Of a DNA stretch of 64,000 nucleotides, positions 40,632 through 52,603 are shown in pieces. The stretch covers positions 1-64,000 of the forward strand of contig NZ_MRUH01000125.1 in assembly GCF_001922985.1 (NCBI RefSeq). Direction: 5' to 3'. The stretch comes from Teredinibacter waterburyi (GTDB lineage Bacteria > Pseudomonadota > Gammaproteobacteria > Pseudomonadales > Cellvibrionaceae). The first letter of the stretch is position 1. Each line of letters opens with the position of its first letter. The notes under the pieces were generated by a model. The model ran no database searches, was not told the origin of the DNA, and saw only the letters and a program-made list of their open reading frames with translations. A program made the translations under genes and the position numbers.

Positions 40632-42932
40632 TTAGGTGCACGACTCTTCAGCTTTGCTGGCGGGGGCCTCTAGGCGCGGCACAACCACAATACGGTCATC
40701 TCGCACCTCAATACTAACAACCCCACCCTTGTCGGCTAACACACCAAACAGCACCATTTCCGCAAGCGGCTTTTTAACTTTTTCTTGGATTATTCGAGAC
40801 ATGGGACGAGCGCCCATTTTCTCGTCATAACCATTGATAGCTAGCCAATCGCGCGCGTCATCAGTGACTTCCAGCGTGATCTTTTTATCGTCCAACTGTG
40901 ACTGAAGCTCCATCAAGAACTTATCCACGACGGTCTTTATTACATCGAGGGTCAAGCTACCAAACTGCACAATTGCATCTAAACGGTTTCTAAACTCTGG
41001 CGAGAAAGAGCGTTTAATCGCCTCCATACCATCTGTAGAGTGATCCTGTTTAGTGAAGCCAATAGACGAGCGACTCATGGTTTCTGCGCCGGCATTGGTA
41101 GTCAAAATAAGCACTACATTACGGAAATCCGCTGAACGCCCATTATTGTCGGTCAAGGAGCCGTGATCCATTACCTGAAGCAGCAAATTAAACACGTCTG
41201 GATGGGCCTTTTCGATTTCGTCGAGCAGAACCACACAATGCGGCTGTTTAGTCACAGCTTCGGTTAACAAGCCACCCTGATCGAAACCAACATAGCCTGG
41301 AGGCGCGCCAATGAGGCGTGAAACCGTATGTCGCTCCATGTACTCGGACATATCAAAGCGCAATAGTTCTACGCCCATGGCCTTCGCAAGCTGCTTACAG
41401 AGCTCGGTTTTACCGACACCCGTGGGGCCCGCAAACAAGAAGGAGCCAATCGGCTTTTCGTGATTGGTTAAGCCCGCACGGGACAATTTAATGGCAGACC
41501 CAATTGCGTCGATCGCTTCGTTTTGCCCAAACACGGTCATACGTAAGGTGTCTTCGAGTTTGGCTAACAGCTCCTTATCCGAGGACGACACAGTTTTAGC
41601 CGGTACACGGGCTATTTTCGCAATTACCTGCTCGATGTCTTTTACACCGATGACCTTTTTACGCTTAGACTCAGGCTGTAACTGCTGATAAGCGCCCGCC
41701 TCGTCAATAACATCAATAGCCTTGTCTGGCATATAGCGATCGCTAATGTACTTAGCCGCTAACTCGGCGGCTGTTTTAAGCGCGGTATCGGTATATTTAA
41801 GGTTGTGGTGTTTTTCAAAGCGTGACTTAAGACCTTTTAATATCTTATAGGTATCTTCGACCGAGGGCTCATTTACATCGATTTTTTGGAAACGGCGAGA
41901 AAGCGCACGATCCTTATCGAATATGCCACGGTATTCTTGGAAAGTGGTTGAACCAATACACCGCAGATCACCGCTAGTAAGTAATGGTTTGAGCAAGTTT
42001 GATGCATCCATAACGCCACCTGATGCTGCTCCAGCACCGATAATGGTATGAATTTCATCAATAAAAAGAATCGCACCTTCTCGTTTTTTGAGCTCGGCAA
42101 GCAGCGCTTTAAAGCGCTTCTCGAAGTCGCCACGGTATTTTGTTCCGGCAAGTAGCGAGCCTAAATCGAGCGAATAAACGACACTCTTCTCTAGGATTTC
42201 AGGAACTTCGCTGTCGACAATTTTCTTCGCAAGCCCTTCGGCTATGGCGGTTTTACCAACGCCACTTTCCCCAACTAATAAAGGGTTATTTTTACGTCGA
42301 CGCGCAAGTATTTGCACAACGCGCTCAACTTCAAGCTCACGCCCAACCAGCGGGTCAATGCGTCCACTCTTTGCCAGTTCGTTAAGGTTGGTTGAATAGG
42401 CGTCTAGGGGGTTCTGACTGCCGCTTTCGCTAAGCCCACCAGACACCTCTTCATCTGTTTGCTCACTGCTACTTTCAATACGGTTTCCCGACCCAGTGAC
42501 TTTAGAGATACCATGGGTAATGAAATTGACCACGTCAATGCGCGCAATAGTCTGTTGCTTTAGGTAATAAACGGCTTGGCTTTCTTGTTCGCTAAAAATC
42601 GCGACAAGTACATTGGCGCCAGTCACCTCATTTTTGCCAGAGGACTGAACGTGAAAAACGGCACGCTGTAAAACGCGCTGAAACCCCAGCGTAGGCTGCG
42701 TTTCTCGCTCTTCGTCGTCTTCGGGTATCAAAGGGGTTGTGGAGTCGACAAACTCTGTCAAATCGCGTTTGAGGATGCCTAAATCTGCACCGCAGGCCCG
42801 CAGCACACTCGCAGCTGACTCGTTATCGAGTAGAGCCAGCAACAGGTGTTCAACGGTCATGAACTCATGCCGCTTAGACCTTGCGCCTTTAAAGGCGTTG
42901 TTTAGGGTGGTTTCTAACTCTTTACTTAGCAT
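40632..42932 (-). CDS. clpA: ClpAP protease ATPase subunit ClpA
   Basis: A 766-residue Hsp100 unfoldase that feeds substrates to ClpP. An N-terminal double Clp repeat (about 1-150) binds ClpS. AAA module 1 has [14 protein letters not shown] and module 2 has [16 protein letters not shown], with Walker [20 protein letters not shown] shown as FIDEIHTI. The linker lacks the ClpB middle coiled coil, which fixes the call. ATG at 42932 is preferred to an in-frame TTG two codons earlier. It lies 100 bases after clpS on the same strand. Confidence 0.96.
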   Translation of the reverse strand: MLSKELETTLNNAFKGARSKRHEFMTVEHLLLALLDNESAASVLRACGADLGILKRDLTEFVDSTTPLIPEDDEERETQPTLGFQRVLQRAVFHVQSSGKNEVTGANVLVAIFSEQESQAVYYLKQQTIARIDVVNFITHGISKVTGSGNRIESSSEQTDEEVSGGLSESGSQNPLDAYSTNLNELAKSGRIDPLVGRELEVERVVQILARRRKNNPLLVGESGVGKTAIAEGLAKKIVDSEVPEILEKSVVYSLDLGSLLAGTKYRGDFEKRFKALLAELKKREGAILFIDEIHTIIGAGAASGGVMDASNLLKPLLTSGDLRCIGSTTFQEYRGIFDKDRALSRRFQKIDVNEPSVEDTYKILKGLKSRFEKHHNLKYTDTALKTAAELAAKYISDRYMPDKAIDVIDEAGAYQQLQPESKRKKVIGVKDIEQVIAKIARVPAKTVSSSDKELLAKLEDTLRMTVFGQNEAIDAIGSAIKLSRAGLTNHEKPIGSFLFAGPTGVGKTELCKQLAKAMGVELLRFDMSEYMERHTVSRLIGAPPGYVGFDQGGLLTEAVTKQPHCVVLLDEIEKAHPDVFNLLLQVMDHGSLTDNNGRSADFRNVVLILTTNAGAETMSRSSIGFTKQDHSTDGMEAIKRSFSPEFRNRLDAIVQFGSLTLDVIKTVVDKFLMELQSQLDDKKITLEVTDDARDWLAINGYDEKMGARPMSRIIQEKVKKPLAEMVLFGVLADKGGVVSIEVRDDRIVVVPRLEAPASKAEESCT

Positions 42933-43032
42933 GGGCAAGCACCTAAAACCACAGTTTCAACTAAGAGTAATACATCTAAAGTGAACTCAAAGTTTCAACT
43001 AACGGATAAAGTTAACTCCATAGTCTCTGACA

Positions 43033-43410
43033 TCAGTCACTACTTCCGTCATCACAGACTTCGATCTCACAAAGCAAAGGATGTTCATTTTCACGGGCAA
43101 ATTCATTTACCTGAGATGCCTTGGTTTCAGCAACGTCCCGTGTAAACACACCACAAACGCCTTTGCCTTGCGTATGCACTGCTAACATTACGTTTATTGC
43201 TTTCTCCTGGTTCATTCCAAAGAACACCTGCAATACTTCTACCACAAATTCCATTGGCGTGTAGTCGTCGTTTAAAAGCACAACCGTGTACATGGGAGGT
43301 CGCCGTAATTGCGGCTTTGATTCCTGTACAGCTACACCACCATCGTCGATGAGTTCGTCATCATCGCCGCTGTTATTTAATGTTAGCCGAAGATTTTCAT
43401 ATTTACTCAT
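43033..43410 (-). CDS. clpS: N-end-rule adaptor ClpS
   Basis: A 125-residue adaptor that brings proteins with bulky N-termini to ClpA. The flexible acidic N-terminus ([10 protein letters not shown]) precedes the conserved core: [20 protein letters not shown], with the pocket residues Asn-Asp-Asp, and the helix [20 protein letters not shown]. It is transcribed before clpA and divergent from cspD, the usual gammaproteobacterial layout. Confidence 0.96.
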   Translation of the reverse strand: MSKYENLRLTLNNSGDDDELIDDGGVAVQESKPQLRRPPMYTVVLLNDDYTPMEFVVEVLQVFFGMNQEKAINVMLAVHTQGKGVCGVFTRDVAETKASQVNEFARENEHPLLCEIEVCDDGSSD

Positions 43411-43646
43411 GGATTACTACAACCGGACAAAACGTTCTAGATTTTAATTTTAACCGAACCAAATGATTCGATACACCTTACACACAAAAGTGTATAAAAA
43501 CTTGACAATTAGCCCCATGTTGGTTACAAAGTGTGCAATCCGTTCTAATGAAGACGGTTGCTGTATAACAATAAGTACCCATTGCATTGTTACTACCTTT
43601 TGTAACGGTAATTGGGATTAAAGCAACATAATAAAGGGACCGAGTT

Positions 43647-43919
43647 ATGCCTACCGGAACCGTAAAATGGTTTAACAACGCTAAAGGGTTTGGTTTTATT
43701 CTACCTGAAGAAGGTGGAGAAGATCTTTTCGCCCACTACTCTTCCATCGACATGGATGGATATAGAACACTTAAAGCTGGCCAACCTGTCACGTTTGAAA
43801 TTGAAAAAGGTGATAAAGGGTTACACGCCAAGCAGATCAAGATTGTGAAGCTCGCTACAGATTCTGAGTCCGCAGCAACCAGTGCAGAAGAAAAAGAGTC
43901 AATACTGGAAGAGTCGTAA
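43647..43919 (+). CDS. cspD: Cold-shock-domain protein CspD
   Basis: A 90-residue single cold-shock domain protein. The RNA-binding motifs are GTVKWFNNAKGFGFI and DLFAHYSSI. The position next to clpS, the length and the acidic Ser-rich tail fit CspD, a stationary-phase inhibitor of replication, more than a cold-inducible CspA. AAAGGGACCGAG precedes the ATG. A perfect terminator follows. The 236-base gap to clpS should hold both promoters. Confidence 0.9.
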   Translation: MPTGTVKWFNNAKGFGFILPEEGGEDLFAHYSSIDMDGYRTLKAGQPVTFEIEKGDKGLHAKQIKIVKLATDSESAATSAEEKESILEES

Positions 43920-43960
43920 CAATCTAAACCGCCAAATCAACATCAATATATCAGATTAAC

Positions 43961-43998
43961 AAAAGCCTTTATCTTTATGAAGATAAAGGCTTTTTTGT
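43961..43998. terminator. Bidirectional terminator between cspD and icd
   Basis: Perfect 15-bp stem (aaaagcctttatctt / aagataaaggctttt) with a 4-base loop and T-tract. It ends cspD on the plus strand and can end icd on the minus strand. Confidence 0.92.
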
Positions 43999-44088
43999 TA
44001 ATGCTCTTCTATGCTCGGCAACATCCTGACTCTTCCTCCCGACTACTCAAATAACACCAAGTTACCGAGTAGGTTAAGGGAGTAAAGC

Positions 44089-46473
<2,385 letters not shown>

Positions 46474-46611
46474 CTAGCCGAGATGAAAGTATCGTGGCGG
46501 TAGTATTTTACGCCGCTAAACGCGTATCCTTATCGCTGCTTTAAAAAAACCTTTTTCAGCCGCACATTGTTCAGCTGTTTCTTTCGTTCCGACAAATACA
46601 CAGCAATTAAA

Positions 46612-47205
46612 ATGCCTAATTTGATTTTATTAAACAAACCCTTCAACTGCCTCAGTCAATTTACCGATAAAGAGCAACGCCAAACACTTGCCGATCTATT
46701 TCCCGATGCAAATAAAATATCCGGTTACTACCCTGCAGGCCGACTTGATTATGATTCCGAAGGGCTGCTACTACTAACAAACAGCGGTGTTTTGCAAAAT
46801 AGAATTACCAGTCCCGCATTAAAAATGGCAAAGACATATTGGGTACAGGTCGAAGGCCTACCCTCCCCCATAGCAATTGCAAAACTTGAGCGAGGTGTAA
46901 TGCTTAAAGACGGGCTAACAAAACCAGCGAAGGTAAAAATGATTGCAACGCCTAACCTTTGGGAGCGGTCGCCAGCCGTGCGATATCGCGCAGAAATACC
47001 AACTCACTGGCTTGAAATCAGCATTACAGAAGGTCGAAATAGACAGGTGCGAAGGATGACTGCGGAAGTTGGTTTACCAACGTTGCGATTAGTAAGGGCC
47101 AGTATCGGTCACTGGAGCCTGGCAAACATTCTTCCTGGTGAGTTTGTGTTTGATACCGTTCACCTGCCAAAAGAAACAATAAGATCTCCGCGAGGCCGAA
47201 AATGA
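46612..47205 (+). CDS. rluE: 23S rRNA pseudouridine synthase RluE
   Basis: A 197-residue enzyme of the RsuA/RluB/E/F family; RluE makes pseudouridine 2457 in 23S rRNA. The catalytic Asp is in GRLDYDSEGLLLLTN, and the C-terminal motif EGRNRQVRRMTAEVGLPTLRLVR is the family hallmark. There is no S4 domain, which sets RluE apart from RluB and RluF. The ATG at 46612 gives the family start MPNLILLNKPFN. Its stop overlaps nudJ by four bases. Confidence 0.93.
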   Translation: MPNLILLNKPFNCLSQFTDKEQRQTLADLFPDANKISGYYPAGRLDYDSEGLLLLTNSGVLQNRITSPALKMAKTYWVQVEGLPSPIAIAKLERGVMLKDGLTKPAKVKMIATPNLWERSPAVRYRAEIPTHWLEISITEGRNRQVRRMTAEVGLPTLRLVRASIGHWSLANILPGEFVFDTVHLPKETIRSPRGRK

Positions 47206-47666
47206 TTTGGTACCCACATCTAACCGTCGCCACGATTGTCGAGCATGATGGATCATTTCTAGTGGTCGAAGAAGAAATCGTCAGTGAGCAAAAAGCAGGG
47301 AAGCTTGTGTTAAATCAACCTGCCGGCCATCTTGATGAAGGCGAAACACTTCAACAAGCGGCGATACGTGAAACACTTGAAGAAACTGGATGGCTGGTAG
47401 AGCCTACAGCCGTGTTGGGTGTTTCGCTCTACCCGTCACCCGCCAATGGAATTACTTACCAAAGAATAAGTTTTATTGCTAAAACAGTTCATTACAATAG
47501 CGAGCAACCTTTGGATGAAGGAATAGTGCGTGCGGTGTGGATGACACTCGAGGAAGTTGAAAACAACCAAGCACGACTGCGCAGCCCGATGGTACTGGAA
47601 GATTTACGCCGTTACTTGGCTGGGGAGCGTTATCCTTTATCACTTATTCAAAGCTTCGGGTTTTAA
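47202..47666 (+). CDS. nudJ: Nudix phosphatase NudJ
   Basis: A 154-residue Nudix hydrolase. The Nudix box is complete: GHLDEGETLQQAAIRETLEETGW, seen as Gly-x5-Glu and RETLEETGW. NudJ hydrolyses thiamine pyrophosphate precursors and other nucleoside di- and triphosphates. It is coupled to rluE. In many gammaproteobacteria mnmA follows directly; here it does not, and a methyltransferase remnant on the other strand follows instead. Confidence 0.92.
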   Translation: MIWYPHLTVATIVEHDGSFLVVEEEIVSEQKAGKLVLNQPAGHLDEGETLQQAAIRETLEETGWLVEPTAVLGVSLYPSPANGITYQRISFIAKTVHYNSEQPLDEGIVRAVWMTLEEVENNQARLRSPMVLEDLRRYLAGERYPLSLIQSFGF

Positions 47667-47695
47667 AGACTGCCCACCTTAATTCAGCAAGGTAG

Positions 47696-47994
47696 TTAAT
47701 CTGTTCGCTTAAACACATATAGGCTTATATCTGCAATCCATCTCCTGCGTTTTTCTAAGCCTGTAAAACGCGCAACAAAGCGAATTACGTTACTTAACCA
47801 CTTGGATAGAAATGTCGGCAAAAACTCTTTACGTCGATAAGTGAACGGACCATAACCTGTACCGTAAAATCGGTAATTTCTAACCCAAAGCCATCGAATA
47901 TTTTAATAACATTTTTCGGGCGATCACAAATACTGATTACATTTTCGACGGGACTACCCGGCGTTGAGTGTGGCTTTACTGAATTGTGCTTAAT
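47696..47994 (-). pseudogene. Frameshifted C-terminal remnant of a SAM-dependent methyltransferase
   Basis: On the minus strand two overlapping frames join into one protein-like sequence. The first gives VKPHSTPGSPVENVISICDR and KNVIKIFDGFGLEITDFTV, and after a shift near 47855-47862 the second gives GYGPFTYRRKEFLPTFLSKW and so on to a stop at 47696. The G.GPFT.....LP pattern is like the C-terminus of class I methyltransferases. The catalytic N-terminal part is missing, replaced by the metal exporter gene, whose stop codon abuts the remnant. The frameshift and truncation make it a pseudogene. The family call is moderate. Confidence 0.5.
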
Positions 47995-49020
47995 CTAGTC
48001 ACCGCTACGCGAGTTAACTTCAATGGTTACGTGCGCAAGCTCGGTATAATCACTCAAAAGTGCACGATAATGGTTCGCCGGTTGGGGGCTTTCCGTGAGG
48101 AGGGAAACGATTGTGGCGTAATGATTCGGACCGACCTTCCATATATGGAGATCAACAATCTCATTATCCGAATCGTTTTCTATTGATGAAGTAATCGCAT
48201 CAATCTTTTTTCGTTCGATACTCATGTCCAGTAATACCGGTGCAGTCTGCTTAAGCAGTCCATAGGACCAACGGCTGATAATGACGGCGCCGACTATTCC
48301 CATAATAGGGTCTAGCCAAAACCAGCCGTAAATTCTACCGAGCAACAATGCAACGATTGCGAGCAATGATGTTAATGCATCGGCTAGCACATGCATGTAG
48401 GCGGCTTTTAAGTTGTGGTCGTGTAACTTTTGGTGTTGCTCGACGCCCTCGACAGCATGGTTGTGGTCATGGTTGTGGTCGTGGTCGTGGTTGTGGTCGT
48501 GGTCGTGGTCGTGGTTGTGGTCGTGGTTGTGGTCGTGGTTGTGGTCGTGGTCGTGGTCGTGGTGATGATGATCTTTTAATAGAAAAGCACTAAAAATATT
48601 GACCAGCAAACCGATTATTGCCACGACAATGGCTTCGTTAAAATGAATATCCTGCGGGCTGAACATCCGCTGCACAGACTCGATCAGCATTACGATGGAC
48701 ACCATTATCAACGCGACCGCACTGGCAAACCCACCTAAAACATTCACCTTGCCCGTGCCAAACGAAAACGCAGGGTTATGTGCATGCTTGCGCGCAAAGC
48801 GATAGACAAAAATCGCAATCATAAACGCCGCAACATGCGTACCCATGTGCCAACCATCGGCAAGTAACGCCATAGATCCGTAAATACTACCTGCGACGAT
48901 TTCGACGATCATGGTAACCAACGTCAAGGCTAAGACATATTCGGTGCGGCGTTCACCTTTGCGATTGGTGACCGAAAAATCGTGATCGTGCTGCGGGCTT
49001 GCTTGGCTATAATCGTGCAT
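47995..49020 (-). CDS. dmeF: Cation diffusion facilitator, DmeF-like (Co/Ni/Zn exporter)
   Basis: A 341-residue CDF transporter with six membrane segments and a C-terminal cytoplasmic domain. The metal site in helix 2 is visible as MALLADGWHMGTH (Asp and His) and in helix 5 as HVLADALTS (HxxxD). The short N-terminal His run and the HWHMGTH-type site resemble DmeF, which exports Co2+ and Ni2+. The loop between helices 4 and 5 is a His/Asp/Asn run of about 40 residues (48455-48570) built of repeated hexamers, probably a metal buffer. Substrate choice is inferred from family resemblance. Confidence 0.85.
   Translation of the reverse strand: MHDYSQASPQHDHDFSVTNRKGERRTEYVLALTLVTMIVEIVAGSIYGSMALLADGWHMGTHVAAFMIAIFVYRFARKHAHNPAFSFGTGKVNVLGGFASAVALIMVSIVMLIESVQRMFSPQDIHFNEAIVVAIIGLLVNIFSAFLLKDHHHHDHDHDHNHDHNHDHNHDHDHDHNHDHDHNHDHNHAVEGVEQHQKLHDHNLKAAYMHVLADALTSLLAIVALLLGRIYGWFWLDPIMGIVGAVIISRWSYGLLKQTAPVLLDMSIERKKIDAITSSIENDSDNEIVDLHIWKVGPNHYATIVSLLTESPQPANHYRALLSDYTELAHVTIEVNSRSGD
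48455..48570 (-). repeat. Hexanucleotide repeat tract encoding a His-Asp/His-Asn loop
   Basis: Mixed units of gtcgtg and gttgtg on the plus strand encode (HisAsp)n and (HisAsn)n dipeptides in the CDF transporter. The run is nearly uninterrupted for 100 bases. Copy number can change in steps of two codons without a frameshift, so the metal-binding loop length is probably variable. Confidence 0.9.
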
Positions 49021-49042
49021 TTAGATTTCCAGAAAACTAAGT

Positions 49043-49519
49043 CTATTTGTAAACTACACCGTCGTGTTTTAACCAGCCGTCAATATGGCGTGCGGATGGA
49101 TCGTGGTGAGTCCAGTGAACAACACCACCCCGGTCGTTCCATTCATATTCACCAAAAAACTCTAAAGTATCATTAACTTTGAGTAGATTTAGACGTTTTG
49201 CCAAATCGATATTATGCGCAACTAACACGGTGATGCCACTGCTCAATTTTAGAATAAACTTCTGATGCCGACTGCCTTTATTATCATCGGGCAGTAACTT
49301 AACCACTCGACCAACACCAATCACCTGCACATCGCTTAAACGTTTCTCGTATGCCTCTTCAACACTTGAGTAGAGATTATCAAACTGTGAGGATATTTCT
49401 TCGGCATGACCCACCTCGCCGCCAGACGTAGGTATTGATTCTGAAGGCAGTGTTCGGTAATTCCAGTAGGAATAAGCTACAGCACAAACAATCAAACCTA
49501 AAGCAACCGACTTTCTCAT
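49043..49519 (-). CDS. DUF3465 exported protein
   Basis: A 158-residue protein with an N-terminal membrane anchor or signal (MRKSVALGLIVCAVAYSYW). The C-terminal 100 residues match the DUF3465 pattern: GVGRVVKLLPDDNKGSRHQKF, LVAHNIDLA, GEYEWNDRGGVVHWTHHDP. This small OB-like domain is often near nucleases, but its activity is unknown. ATG at 49519 has a better leader (AAAGGTGTTGGG) than the upstream in-frame start. It lies 22 bases before the metal exporter gene and may be cotranscribed with it. Confidence 0.8.
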   Translation of the reverse strand: MRKSVALGLIVCAVAYSYWNYRTLPSESIPTSGGEVGHAEEISSQFDNLYSSVEEAYEKRLSDVQVIGVGRVVKLLPDDNKGSRHQKFILKLSSGITVLVAHNIDLAKRLNLLKVNDTLEFFGEYEWNDRGGVVHWTHHDPSARHIDGWLKHDGVVYK

Positions 49520-49631
49520 CCCAACACCTTTATATACATTATTCTGTACGTTAAACATTCCAAGTATAGCGATAGTACATCACAGTCTAAAGTTATCGAA
49601 GACTTCTCTGTAATTATAGGAGTGTACTGTT

Positions 49632-51122
49632 TTATGTCGTGCTCAATTCAAATAAAAAGCTCGTACCGCTATTCACAGCACTGCTTACTTTAATACTGGT
49701 GCGATGAAGATCTAGGAGTTTCTTGGTGATCGCCAGCCCTAACCCCCCGTTTGCGGTGTTGCCTCGCACACTGTTACAGGCCTTGAAGTGAGGATCGAAC
49801 ACATGAGGTAAATCGTCTGCAGGAATGCCTATGCCGTTATCAGCAACTTCGATCGCAACTGCATGGCCATTTTTCGCCAATCGCACCGTGATAGTTCCAC
49901 CCTGTTCCGTGTGGCGAAGCGCATTGTCAATCAAGTTTGTAAAAACACGTTCGAGCTTTTCTATATCGCCCACTACACGAAGGCCACTGTCTTTCGGGTA
50001 TACACTTAGTGTTATCGATTTTTGATCTGCGCTAATTTGAAACTTCTGAAGTACATCCTGAACGAGTTCTGCAATCGCAAATTCCTCGATATTGACCTGC
50101 ACATCACCACTGTCGAGGTGAGCCAACTCAAATAGCTGCTCGACCAAATTTGAGATTTTATGCGCGCTCTTTTTTGCCGTGGCTATGTAGACGGAACTTT
50201 TCTCATCTGCTTGCTCTCCGTATTGCATCTCCCAGGTTTCGAGATAACCGAGCAGCGAGGCTAAAGGCGTTCGCAAATCATGACTCACGTGGGACAGCAA
50301 CTCTTTGCGCAGCTGATCTACCGTTAGTACTTTATCGTACTGCTCTTGTAGATTTTCTAGGAGCTGTTTAAACGCACTGCCGAGGCTATGAATTTCATTT
50401 TGGCTGTTGGGCTGCCAATGCTGGAACAACTCTGCTGCATTGCTAGCGCGCTGACCAAGCGGAACTTGCTGCACTTGCTTAGTAAGCTTCCGTAGCGGGC
50501 TTGTAATAAATCCAGTCAACCAGAGCGTTGCGATAAAGGTAAAAACTAAACCGACTGAAAAGAGCAGCAACCCCCATTGCATAGTTTTACTTTGCGCAAC
50601 CATTCCCGCAATGTCGTCGTAGATTTCGCTACCGAGTATCACGTATAAATAGCCGTCGAGCACACCATTATTATAAATTGCCGACGCCGAGAATACTTTC
50701 TCGCGAATATCACTACGGGGATCTTCCCCCCGCAAGGGGTTATCCAAAGGAGCACCAGAGATAAATTTATTGACCGGTACCAAAGAAACTTTATTGCGTT
50801 TTATATTGGCCGGGTCGGTCGAGCAAGCCAAGATCTCACCGTCTTTGCCAAGAACATAAAACTCAAAGTTTGGGCCTAGAATCATTAGCTCGTGAAAGGT
50901 GTGTTCCGCAGACTCCAAGTTTGGACTGCCGTTTTCAAATAAGAGATAGTTACCCGCAACATGCGCGGCTAAATCTTTATGCATTAGCTGCGTGACTTGC
51001 TGATGATACGCTTGCGACGATCGAACGAATAATACAGCAGCCGCACAGCCGACAATTACAAACACAATAAATAGGCTTAACGAAAGTCTGCTATGCAATT
51101 TTTGTAAATATACCCTACTCAT
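49632..51122 (-). CDS. Sensor histidine kinase
   Basis: A 496-residue membrane kinase. Membrane segments lie at about 13-34 and 183-205, with a periplasmic sensor domain of about 145 residues between them (PAS/CACHE-like in look). A HAMP-type linker follows. The phosphorylated His281 is in SHVSHDLRTPLASL, and the ATP-binding domain has NLIDNALRHTEQGG, DNGIGIP and NGGLGLAITKKLL. Its start overlaps the end of the response regulator gene by eight bases. The signal is unknown; the neighbouring spondin-domain genes are candidate targets. Confidence 0.92.
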   Translation of the reverse strand: MSRVYLQKLHSRLSLSLFIVFVIVGCAAAVLFVRSSQAYHQQVTQLMHKDLAAHVAGNYLLFENGSPNLESAEHTFHELMILGPNFEFYVLGKDGEILACSTDPANIKRNKVSLVPVNKFISGAPLDNPLRGEDPRSDIREKVFSASAIYNNGVLDGYLYVILGSEIYDDIAGMVAQSKTMQWGLLLFSVGLVFTFIATLWLTGFITSPLRKLTKQVQQVPLGQRASNAAELFQHWQPNSQNEIHSLGSAFKQLLENLQEQYDKVLTVDQLRKELLSHVSHDLRTPLASLLGYLETWEMQYGEQADEKSSVYIATAKKSAHKISNLVEQLFELAHLDSGDVQVNIEEFAIAELVQDVLQKFQISADQKSITLSVYPKDSGLRVVGDIEKLERVFTNLIDNALRHTEQGGTITVRLAKNGHAVAIEVADNGIGIPADDLPHVFDPHFKACNSVRGNTANGGLGLAITKKLLDLHRTSIKVSSAVNSGTSFLFELSTT

Positions 51123-51837
51123 GAAATTTATACCCTACCCCCCAAACCGTTAGCACATAGCTAGGGTTAGCGGGGTCGATTTCGAGCTTTGAGCGAAGTC
51201 GATTAATATGTGAGTTTACGGTGTGTTCGTAACCGGCGTGCTGATATCCCCACACCGCATTCAGTAACTGCTCACGGCTAAACACCTGACCAGGAAAGCT
51301 CGCCATATAGAGCAGCAAATCAAATTCTTTTGCAGTAGTCTTTAAGGTCTCACCCCGTATGATGACTTTACGTTTTTGTTTCTCTATGGTGAGCTCGTCG
51401 AATTTTAGCGTGTCATTGTTAACGTCCGCTACACCACTTCCCTCTTGATTGAAGACGGATACGCGTCGCAAGTGGGCCTTAACCCTTGCTTGCAACTCAC
51501 GAACACTAAAAGGTTTGGTTAGATAATCATCTGCGCCCACCTCTAAACCCACTACGCGGTCGGCCTCAGATTTTTTAGCGGTAAGCATAACAATCGGCGT
51601 AAATATATCATTGGCCCTAAGTTTCTGGCAGATATTAAGACCATCGATCCCCGGCAACATAATATCCAAGATAATTAGGTCGAACGGTTGAGTAAGCGCT
51701 GCTTGTAACCCCGCGGTTCCGTCGAGATGAGCCGTGACCTCATAGTTCATGGATTCGAGATTTAGGGTTACAAGCTGACTAATGTCCTCATGATCCTCAA
51801 CTAACAATATTTTTGTAGGCTTGGTTAATTCAGACAT
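51115..51837 (-). CDS. OmpR/PhoB-type response regulator
   Basis: A 240-residue two-component regulator. The receiver domain has the acidic pair in LLVEDHED, the phosphorylated Asp58 in LIILDIMLPG and the Lys in DDYLTKPFS. The C-terminal winged helix (about 140-238) contains TAKEFDLLLYMASFPGQVFSREQLL and HINRLRSKLE, the recognition helix. It is cotranscribed with the histidine kinase and lies 27 bases downstream of the first spondin-domain gene on the same strand. Confidence 0.95.
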   Translation of the reverse strand: MSELTKPTKILLVEDHEDISQLVTLNLESMNYEVTAHLDGTAGLQAALTQPFDLIILDIMLPGIDGLNICQKLRANDIFTPIVMLTAKKSEADRVVGLEVGADDYLTKPFSVRELQARVKAHLRRVSVFNQEGSGVADVNNDTLKFDELTIEKQKRKVIIRGETLKTTAKEFDLLLYMASFPGQVFSREQLLNAVWGYQHAGYEHTVNSHINRLRSKLEIDPANPSYVLTVWGVGYKFHE

Positions 51838-51863
51838 AGTCGTTTACAGGTCGTTGCTTTTTA

Positions 51864-52595
51864 TCATTGAGTGCGAGTAACGATAACACGCATTGCTGAG
51901 TTATCGAAGCGATGAGATTGGTCTAAAATCGAACCGTTCAAGCCGTCGTCTAGACTGACAACGCCCGAATGGCGAGCGACGAAATTGACATCGTCTCGTT
52001 CTATATTAAAGCCTTCGCCTGCGGCTGCAGGCCCAGGAATCGTCGCTGCAGTTTCACTGTTTGCCTCGGTGCCAGCATCATATATCGGTGCAACTAACAT
52101 TAGACTATCGCCGACACTCAGTTGACTGATATCAACACCCGTTAATCCTGCAAAGGCATCGTTGGTATTTACCAGCATCGAAGCTAGAGATAGACGAATC
52201 TGGGTGCCATCGCTGAAGCTATTTTCGCTAAGATCGATAGCGATCGTTACCCGATCACTAGGCGCTACTACGGAGGCTCCAACCATATTCACGCTCATTG
52301 GGTTTTCACTCACGAGCAGTGACGCGTCCCCTGCTTCCGATAACAGCTCAAGTCCTGCGCTCGCGCTTTCACCTATCGTCCACAGAGTAAATTCACTCTC
52401 ATGAAAAACCACAACCGGGGGCGATAGCGGTTGGTTGTGTGTGATATTGACGAGTGTAACATCGAAACTGGATACGATTGGACTAGGTGTCGGTGTAGAT
52501 GTAGGTGTCGTCATGCCACCCTCATCCTTATCGCCACTACAAGCAGAGAGCGCGACGCAAATAATGATGGTAGGTACTGCAAATAACTGCTTCAT
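51864..52595 (-). CDS. Spondin-domain lipoprotein
   Basis: A 243-residue lipoprotein (signal MKQLFAVPTIIICVALSAC, Cys19 as the lipid site) with a Thr/Pro-rich spacer and a spondin-N domain. The domain carries FDVTLVNITHNQPLSPPVVVF, GESASAGLELLSEAGD, NDAFAGLTG and YDAGTEANSE. The same set of motifs is in the upstream neighbour, so the two arose by duplication. Spondin-N is best known in extracellular matrix proteins of animals; bacterial roles are not established. It is next to the OmpR-type regulator. Confidence 0.85.
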   Translation of the reverse strand: MKQLFAVPTIIICVALSACSGDKDEGGMTTPTSTPTPSPIVSSFDVTLVNITHNQPLSPPVVVFHESEFTLWTIGESASAGLELLSEAGDASLLVSENPMSVNMVGASVVAPSDRVTIAIDLSENSFSDGTQIRLSLASMLVNTNDAFAGLTGVDISQLSVGDSLMLVAPIYDAGTEANSETAATIPGPAAAGEGFNIERDDVNFVARHSGVVSLDDGLNGSILDQSHRFDNSAMRVIVTRTQ

Positions 52596-52603
52596 AATAG
52601 CCC

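Noticed and set aside
48348-48593. Plus-strand frame rich in Cys, Gly and Arg
   Set aside because: Complement of the His/Asp hexamer repeat of the metal exporter; a repeat artefact.
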